NCBI GenBank assembly: GCA_028700875.1 | Contig: JAQVRW010000133.1 | Span: 1-7,993, forward strand | Reading direction: 5' to 3' | Length of the DNA: 7,993 nt | From: Candidatus Zixiibacteriota bacterium | Lineage (GTDB): Bacteria; Zixibacteria; MSB-5A5; GN15; JAAZOE01 | Shown here: piece after piece, positions 4,580-7,993 of the stretch | How the letters are laid out: each line of letters begins with the position of its first letter | Position numbering within the stretch: the first letter of the stretch is position 1 | Position numbers and translations under genes: made by a program | Notes under the pieces: model-generated | Seen by the model: only the letters and a program-made list of their open reading frames with translations | What the model was told of the DNA's origin: nothing | Database searches by the model: none

Positions 4580-6655
4580 CTATTCCTCGGCCCGTATCGA
4601 TATCTGAAGCGTCGCTGTCACCACGCTCCCCGCACCGACCCCTTCGCCGTTCCAGCTCCACGTCGTATCACCGACAATACCACCTTCTTCGGCATACAGG
4701 TACAGTGGATCTTCGGGCCATACTGTGTTGCTGAGACCATACTGAACGGTATCGATCGTTCCCGTATCCCATTCGTAGACAAGGCCGGCAAAGATACTAT
4801 TGCCCAGCGAGACACTGGCCCCGTAAATGAACTTGAACGACCTCCCCAGCGATGAAACCGACACCGAGTGCACCTCAATATTCGCCCGGCACGCATAAAC
4901 GCTGTCCGGACCAACCGTGCCCCAGGAATACGACACATATTGAGTATCCGGGAAATGCCACACCACCTGTGAGCCGTTATAATCACGCACCATCTGTCCC
5001 TCGCAGGCCGACGCACACCAACCTGTCGTTCGGGCCGGCCCGGAGCCGCTTCCGGTGAGCGATGCCGTCCAGTGAACTTGCGGCTCCTCGCCGCTGTCCC
5101 AATCGTACGTGTAAACATAGTTGATGCTCGTGATTACCAACTGATTGATGAAGTTCACGGTTACCGAGCCATCGCTTTCTATCCAGGTACCGCTGTTGGC
5201 CTCATACGCTTCGGCCCGTATCTGCCACGTTTCTTCGGCCTGGCACAACCAATCAATATCTTCGGGGCTGAACAAGAATGAGGCAATCCCGTCGGCGTTG
5301 GTCGAGTTATGGGTGAAGTGGGACTCTTCCTCGTTTCGGAACAGCCTGACAGGAACATCCGAAGCCGGGGTGCCGCCGGGGCGCTCGACATGAACCGCCA
5401 ACGAACAGATGTATGCATATTGGTCGCCCTCGACCGTCGCCGGGTCGAACGCATACCGCTTGATCGTCGTCGGTCCCGGCACGCTTACCGACACATTCAA
5501 GTACTTATTGCAGCAGTCATCAATCCACAGATTGAGCTGGGCCAGGTAGGCGTTGTCGATTATCATGCCGGCGGTCACGATCCATCCCTGCTGGCCGCAG
5601 CCGAGAACGTACGAGAGATAATTGGCGCCGTCACAGTTGTCGGCTACGCACAACTGGTAACCGTGAGTTGCCACCGCGCGCAGCCGGTCACTGATAAACA
5701 GTTGCAGCGCCGCCTTATTTTGCTCCACCGTCGATCCGGCCACCGTTCCCTGCGCGTAGTCGAGCAGGTCGACGAGCTGGTTATACAGCTTGATAAGCGT
5801 GCTGATATGCGGATTGTCGACATCAATATCAGCGTATATCTGCTGTATCTGCTGCCAGTGGCGGTCAACCAAGACTATCATGTCGTTGTCAACCCGGCTG
5901 TCGAACGACGGGCACGCCAGCCACGTCTGACCGGACCAGTACGGGTCACGGCGGAGGTTCGATGCCTTCACTTCATAGAGCCGCAGCGCCAACTCGGCGA
6001 AAGACTCGGTACCGGCCAGGTCGTACGCGGCGTCATAGAGTGGTTGATAGGCGGCGGACAACAGGTCGCAGTCGTTCGGCTGCGGGGGTAAATTGACTGT
6101 CGAGTATCCCGAGAAGTGACTGATCGTACTACTGAACGTATTGGATATACTGTCGTACTCCATCTCCAGCGGATAGAGGTAATTAGCCGCAGTATCAAAG
6201 TAGATCATCGCGATCGAGCTATCGGTCGGATCGACAAACCCCAAGGGCATCTGGATCGACAGCGTTGCCCCCGAGTCGAATATCAAGCCTTCAGGGAGAC
6301 ACAGCAGCCCGGGTGGGCAGTCGGCGCCGTCGGCGTCGAGACCATACACATCCACGTCTCCCTCCACCGAGAAAGAATCCAGGGGTGTAAACGTGATGGT
6401 CGTCGTCTGTGCCAGCGAGTATGCCGGAATACTCAGGTCGAACCTTACCCCGTTGGCATTGCTGGTGGTCATGATGCCGCCGGTTGACGCCGTGATCGAT
6501 TGTGACACGCTGTGAGTTTCGTCCGTATGGCAGGTGACCGCGATATTGAACTCATCCCCCGGATCGGGATTACCGTTCGTTGAATCGGTGCTGTTGTCGG
6601 AGCATGTAATGAACAGACAACAGGCCATCAGCCCCAAAAGACAAAAGAACTTCAT
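4580..6655 (-). CDS. Large cysteine-rich lipoprotein with ZU5-like and Ig-like regions
   Basis: The 691-aa protein starts with a short K-plus-hydrophobic signal ending in cysteines. C18 (LFITC then SDNSTDST) is the likeliest lipidated residue, although LMAC at C12 is a closer textbook lipobox. An acidic Ser/Thr/Asn linker follows. Residues 55-185 resemble ZU5-like domains (GG at 59-60, IPAYSLAQTTTITFTPL at 76-92, then FSGYS). Residues 196-385 are mainly helical. Residues 388-505 look like an Ig-like Big-type domain (VPVRLF, then NADGIASF at 453-460). Residues 506-691 are beta-rich with aromatic strands. There are about 19 cysteines, many in close pairs, as expected for an exported disulfide protein. 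GGAAGGAG at 6663-6670 (minus) fixes the ATG. No enzymatic motif was seen. It may be a surface or periplasmic structural or binding protein, and has its own promoter. Confidence 0.8.
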   Translation of the reverse strand: MKFFCLLGLMACCLFITCSDNSTDSTNGNPDPGDEFNIAVTCHTDETHSVSQSITASTGGIMTTSNANGVRFDLSIPAYSLAQTTTITFTPLDSFSVEGDVDVYGLDADGADCPPGLLCLPEGLIFDSGATLSIQMPLGFVDPTDSSIAMIYFDTAANYLYPLEMEYDSISNTFSSTISHFSGYSTVNLPPQPNDCDLLSAAYQPLYDAAYDLAGTESFAELALRLYEVKASNLRRDPYWSGQTWLACPSFDSRVDNDMIVLVDRHWQQIQQIYADIDVDNPHISTLIKLYNQLVDLLDYAQGTVAGSTVEQNKAALQLFISDRLRAVATHGYQLCVADNCDGANYLSYVLGCGQQGWIVTAGMIIDNAYLAQLNLWIDDCCNKYLNVSVSVPGPTTIKRYAFDPATVEGDQYAYICSLAVHVERPGGTPASDVPVRLFRNEEESHFTHNSTNADGIASFLFSPEDIDWLCQAEETWQIRAEAYEANSGTWIESDGSVTVNFINQLVITSINYVYTYDWDSGEEPQVHWTASLTGSGSGPARTTGWCASACEGQMVRDYNGSQVVWHFPDTQYVSYSWGTVGPDSVYACRANIEVHSVSVSSLGRSFKFIYGASVSLGNSIFAGLVYEWDTGTIDTVQYGLSNTVWPEDPLYLYAEEGGIVGDTTWSWNGEGVGAGSVVTATLQISIRAEE

Positions 6656-6740
6656 GACGGTTCTCCTTCCGAGGTGAATTATAAAGTATGGACCATGAGT
6701 CTGGGCGTTCTCGGCTCATGTACTAATGTATTTATTATTT

Positions 6741-6768
6741 ATTATAATACCTGAACTCCCCTCGTCAA
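6741..6768 (-). promoter_or_regulatory. Sigma-70-type promoter of the lipoprotein gene
   Basis: Reading the minus strand, TTGACG (6768-6763) and TATAAT (6746-6741) are 16 nt apart, 11 of 12 matches to consensus, inside AT-rich DNA. The start point would be near 6734, giving a leader of about 78 nt. That leader carries a CATGAG/CTCATG inverted repeat (6694-6699 and 6715-6720) whose function is unknown. Confidence 0.7.
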
Positions 6769-6825
6769 GCCGATAATGTTTGAGCAAAGATGATGGTGGC
6801 GTAACGTAGTACCAGACAATGCAAT

Positions 6826-6846
6826 AAAAAAAGCAAGGCCGGCTTG
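6826..6846 (-). terminator. Weak terminator-like hairpin with T7 on the minus strand
   Basis: On the minus strand CAAG pairs with CTTG around CCGGC, then C and seven T follow (AAAAAAA at 6826-6832 on the plus strand). The stem is only 4 bp, but the T-run and its place beyond the acetyltransferase gene and the repeat copy parallel the stronger terminator at 4149-4173. It would also separate that gene from the lipoprotein promoter. Confidence 0.35.
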
Positions 6847-6894
6847 TCAATGCCCGGGATTTTCCGGACAAATGTCACAATTGAATAAGAGGGA

Positions 6895-6953
6895 CGGCCC
6901 CGACCTTACCCTCCCCAAACTTCTGCGGAATTCGATTTCGAGACCAAGACAGG
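6895..6953 (-). repeat. 59-nt intergenic repeat, copy B
   Basis: Partner of 4190-4248 (46 of 59 identical, ungapped). It lies about 100 nt past the restored 3' end of the acetyltransferase gene and about 50 nt before the minus-strand hairpin with T7. The other copy also lies downstream of a minus-strand gene, upstream of a terminator. Confidence 0.65.
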
Positions 6954-7051
6954 TTATTCCACTGCCAGCGGAACTGTAGGTCAGACTTTGAAGTAGATTA
7001 GAAAGTGGCGGCGTCTCAGGGCACCAGAGAACTTGCGGAAAATGGATGAAA

Positions 7052-7165
7052 TCACCAAGGAAGTCCACAAAGATCAAGCATGCCCTCAGGCCAAGGTATT
7101 CCCCCACATTCTTTGACCATAATCAAACCACCGCAGTTGCGATTGCCAGTCGGCTGGACAAAGAT
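7052..7165 (-). other. Displaced C-terminal coding segment of the acetyltransferase (frame -1)
   Basis: On the minus strand, 37 codons in another frame read IFVQPTGNRN, CGGLIMVKEC, GGIPWPEGML, DLCGLPW and then TGA at 7054-7052. The ending WPEG..DLCGLPW is a typical closing motif of this GNAT branch (WP.G.idL.GLPW). Joining it after GPT (residues 132-134) of the upstream frame requires one extra base near 7166-7170, next to a GGG homopolymer. It restores a protein of about 171 aa. Confidence 0.75.
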
Positions 7166-7566
7166 GTTGGGCCGTCGACAGTCTTCCATCCCATGCCGGA
7201 GTAAAGCGTTTCAAGTCTGGGTTTGCATGTCAGTAAACCAAATGGTAATTCGAGTTTATTTCTGACGAAGGCTATGGCTTCTTCGATTATCACGGTGGCA
7301 AAACCTCGACCACGATATTCCGGCTCGGTTATCAGAAAGCCCACCCCGGCAATAAGGAGCGGTTTTTGATGTACACTGATAGTCCGTTGCAGAACGCCTG
7401 CCTGCGCCATTGGTTTATCTTGCAGGAATCCAAGCACGTACCACTGCGGGATGGCATACACCATCGAATCATCGCCGAACTCGCGTTCATTAGCGCGCTG
7501 GATGAAACCTGCGAGTTCCGGGGTTAGCTCATTTACAGTATTGATGTCAAATTTTAAATCGCTCAT
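7123..7566 (-). CDS. GNAT-family N-acetyltransferase, C-terminus altered by a frameshift
   Basis: As read, it is a 147-aa protein with the acetyl-CoA-binding core of GNAT enzymes: strand LIAGVGFLI (71-79), then the pyrophosphate loop YRGRGFA (84-90, pattern R-x-x-G-x-A) and helix TVIIEEAIAFV (91-101). Strand FGLLTCK (109-115) and YSGMGWKTVDGPT (122-134) follow. It transfers an acetyl group to an amine, but the acceptor is not identifiable. After GPT the reading frame gives a tail without family features (SLSSRLAIATAVV), whereas another frame continues the family ending down to 7052 (see the separate entry). The intact gene would be 7052-7566, about 171 aa. The ATG at 7566 has no clear Shine-Dalgarno on its strand. 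The gene is probably monocistronic. If the frameshift is real, the enzyme has lost its last strand and is likely damaged. Confidence 0.8.
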   Translation of the reverse strand: MSDLKFDINTVNELTPELAGFIQRANEREFGDDSMVYAIPQWYVLGFLQDKPMAQAGVLQRTISVHQKPLLIAGVGFLITEPEYRGRGFATVIIEEAIAFVRNKLELPFGLLTCKPRLETLYSGMGWKTVDGPTSLSSRLAIATAVV

Positions 7567-7605
7567 CGTTCAAGCCGCCCCGGCCATTGTTCCTGGTTTT
7601 CTACC

Positions 7606-7833
7606 GTGTCCTTTATAACTACGAAATCAAACTTTCCATGTTTCCGCATTGCATTGAACAATCCCCGTGCAGTCTTGACAGAAGTGTTTGGGTTCATTAA
7701 AGAAGCCCTGGACGAAGACCGGGTCTTCAGGAGTCACTGGCGGGGTCTACGAGACGCATTCCGTAATTGGGTTATCGAAAACGCGGCGCAGGTCACGGCC
7801 GATCACCCGAATTTGCGGTCCCCTTCCAAATGA
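7606..7833 (+). CDS. Unrecognised 75-aa ORF, possibly a gene remnant
   Basis: The frame is open from 7558 to the TGA at 7831-7833, with a GTG at 7606 as the only early start and no Shine-Dalgarno before it. The second half reads like a genuine helical protein (FGFIKEALDEDRVFRSHWRG, followed by DAFRNWVIENAAQV). The first part is low in character and overlaps the upstream region of the divergent acetyltransferase gene. No family was recognised. It could be the surviving C-terminal piece of a decayed gene or a chance ORF. Confidence 0.3.
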   Translation: MSFITTKSNFPCFRIALNNPRAVLTEVFGFIKEALDEDRVFRSHWRGLRDAFRNWVIENAAQVTADHPNLRSPSK

Positions 7834-7860
7834 TTGATTTGCTGAAAGATCGTCCCCGAT

Positions 7861-7907
7861 TGCAGTAGGCGGGCGGAACTGGCGTCCCGCCCGCCTGCTC
7901 TACTGCA
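7861..7907 (+). other. Long GC-rich inverted repeat (16 bp arms, one bulge)
   Basis: TGCAGTA plus GGCGGGCGG (7861-7876) pairs with CCGCCCGCC (7887-7895) and TACTGCA (7901-7907), interrupted only by the bulge TGCTC (7896-7900). The loop is 10 nt. It is very stable by inspection. No T-run follows on either strand, so it is not a standard intrinsic terminator. It ends where a second hairpin, at 7908-7951, begins. Confidence 0.6.
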
Positions 7908-7951
7908 TAAAACCCCCGGTGATGCTTGTGTACATCGAGAAGGAGGTTTTA
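7908..7951 (+). promoter_or_regulatory. Leader hairpin that could cover a Shine-Dalgarno
   Basis: TAAAACCCCC (7908-7917) can pair with GGAGGTTTTA (7942-7951), 9 of 10 positions matching, around a 24-nt loop. The right arm contains most of AAGGAGG (7940-7946), the ribosome binding site for the TTG at 7956. Pairing would hide it. The hairpin abuts the 16-bp inverted repeat to its left. Regulation through this structure is inferred, not shown. Confidence 0.4.
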
Positions 7952-7955
7952 GGGG

Positions 7956-7993
7956 TTGAGGGTCTTTTCCATTTCACAGATCCGCAAGGTGGT
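7956..7993 (+). CDS. Start of a gene running off the right edge (TTG start)
   Basis: A consensus AAGGAGG (7940-7946) lies 9 nt before TTG at 7956. The frame is closed just upstream by TAG (7950-7952) and stays open to the window end, reading (M)RVFSISQIRKV. No ATG is available, so the TTG is the likely start. The opening is faintly like NAD(P)H-hydrate epimerases (M.v.t..QmR..d), but the expected Asp is not there and a dozen residues cannot settle a family. The gene itself is moderately likely and its function is unknown. Confidence 0.4.
   Translation, partial: MRVFSISQIRKV

Noticed and set aside
5309..6091. 260-codon plus-strand ORF
   Set aside because: It lies wholly antisense inside the lipoprotein gene, is rich in Arg/Val/Gln as expected of a shadow frame, and has no ribosome binding site.
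6847..7107. 86-codon minus-strand ORF between the lipoprotein and acetyltransferase genes
   Set aside because: It overlaps the restored acetyltransferase ending in a different frame and contains the dispersed repeat. There is no start signal.

Overview
The window comes from a Gram-negative bacterium of moderate-to-high GC. The support for this is a YejM/PbgA-type inner-membrane protein, a lipoprotein and a secreted hydrolase with Sec signals, and Shine-Dalgarno sequences close to consensus. The small winged-helix protein (DUF2582 type) and the look of the large lipoprotein fit uncultivated lineages of the FCB superphylum, such as Zixibacteria-like MAGs. That placement is an inference and not a proven assignment. 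No rRNA, tRNA, CRISPR array, insertion sequence or phage gene was found.

Layout, left to right. (1) Positions 1-1650: a YejM-like membrane sulfatase-fold protein, cut by the left edge, followed 25 nt later by a 66-aa winged-helix protein, probably one operon. (2) Positions 1651-2183: a gene-free stretch holding a frameshifted relic of the C-terminus of formate-tetrahydrofolate ligase (fhs), a nested hairpin and a possible promoter. (3) Positions 2184-3128: an exported amidohydrolase. (4) Positions 3314-3880, minus strand: an iron-sulfur flavoprotein-like NAD(P)H/FMN reductase. (5) Positions 3881-4579: about 700 bp without a confident gene, containing a minus-strand terminator, two kinds of dispersed repeat and a coding-like GC3-rich patch. 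(6) Positions 4580-6655, minus strand: a 691-aa cysteine-rich surface or periplasmic lipoprotein with its own near-consensus sigma-70 promoter. (7) Positions 6656-7051: promoter, 5' leader, a weak terminator and a second copy of one repeat. (8) Positions 7052-7566, minus strand: a GNAT acetyltransferase whose conserved C-terminus lies in another frame, implying a single-base deletion (real or a sequence error). (9) Positions 7606-7993: a weak 75-aa ORF, two back-to-back hairpins, and a consensus Shine-Dalgarno with a TTG start opening a gene that runs off the right edge.

The genes do not form one obvious pathway. It reads as an ordinary chromosomal region with several single-gene units, decayed remnants (fhs, the frameshifted GNAT) and a small intergenic repeat family. 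The strongest leads are the fhs relic, the GNAT frameshift, the repeats near the 3' ends of minus-strand genes, and a leader at the right edge that could hide its own ribosome binding site.
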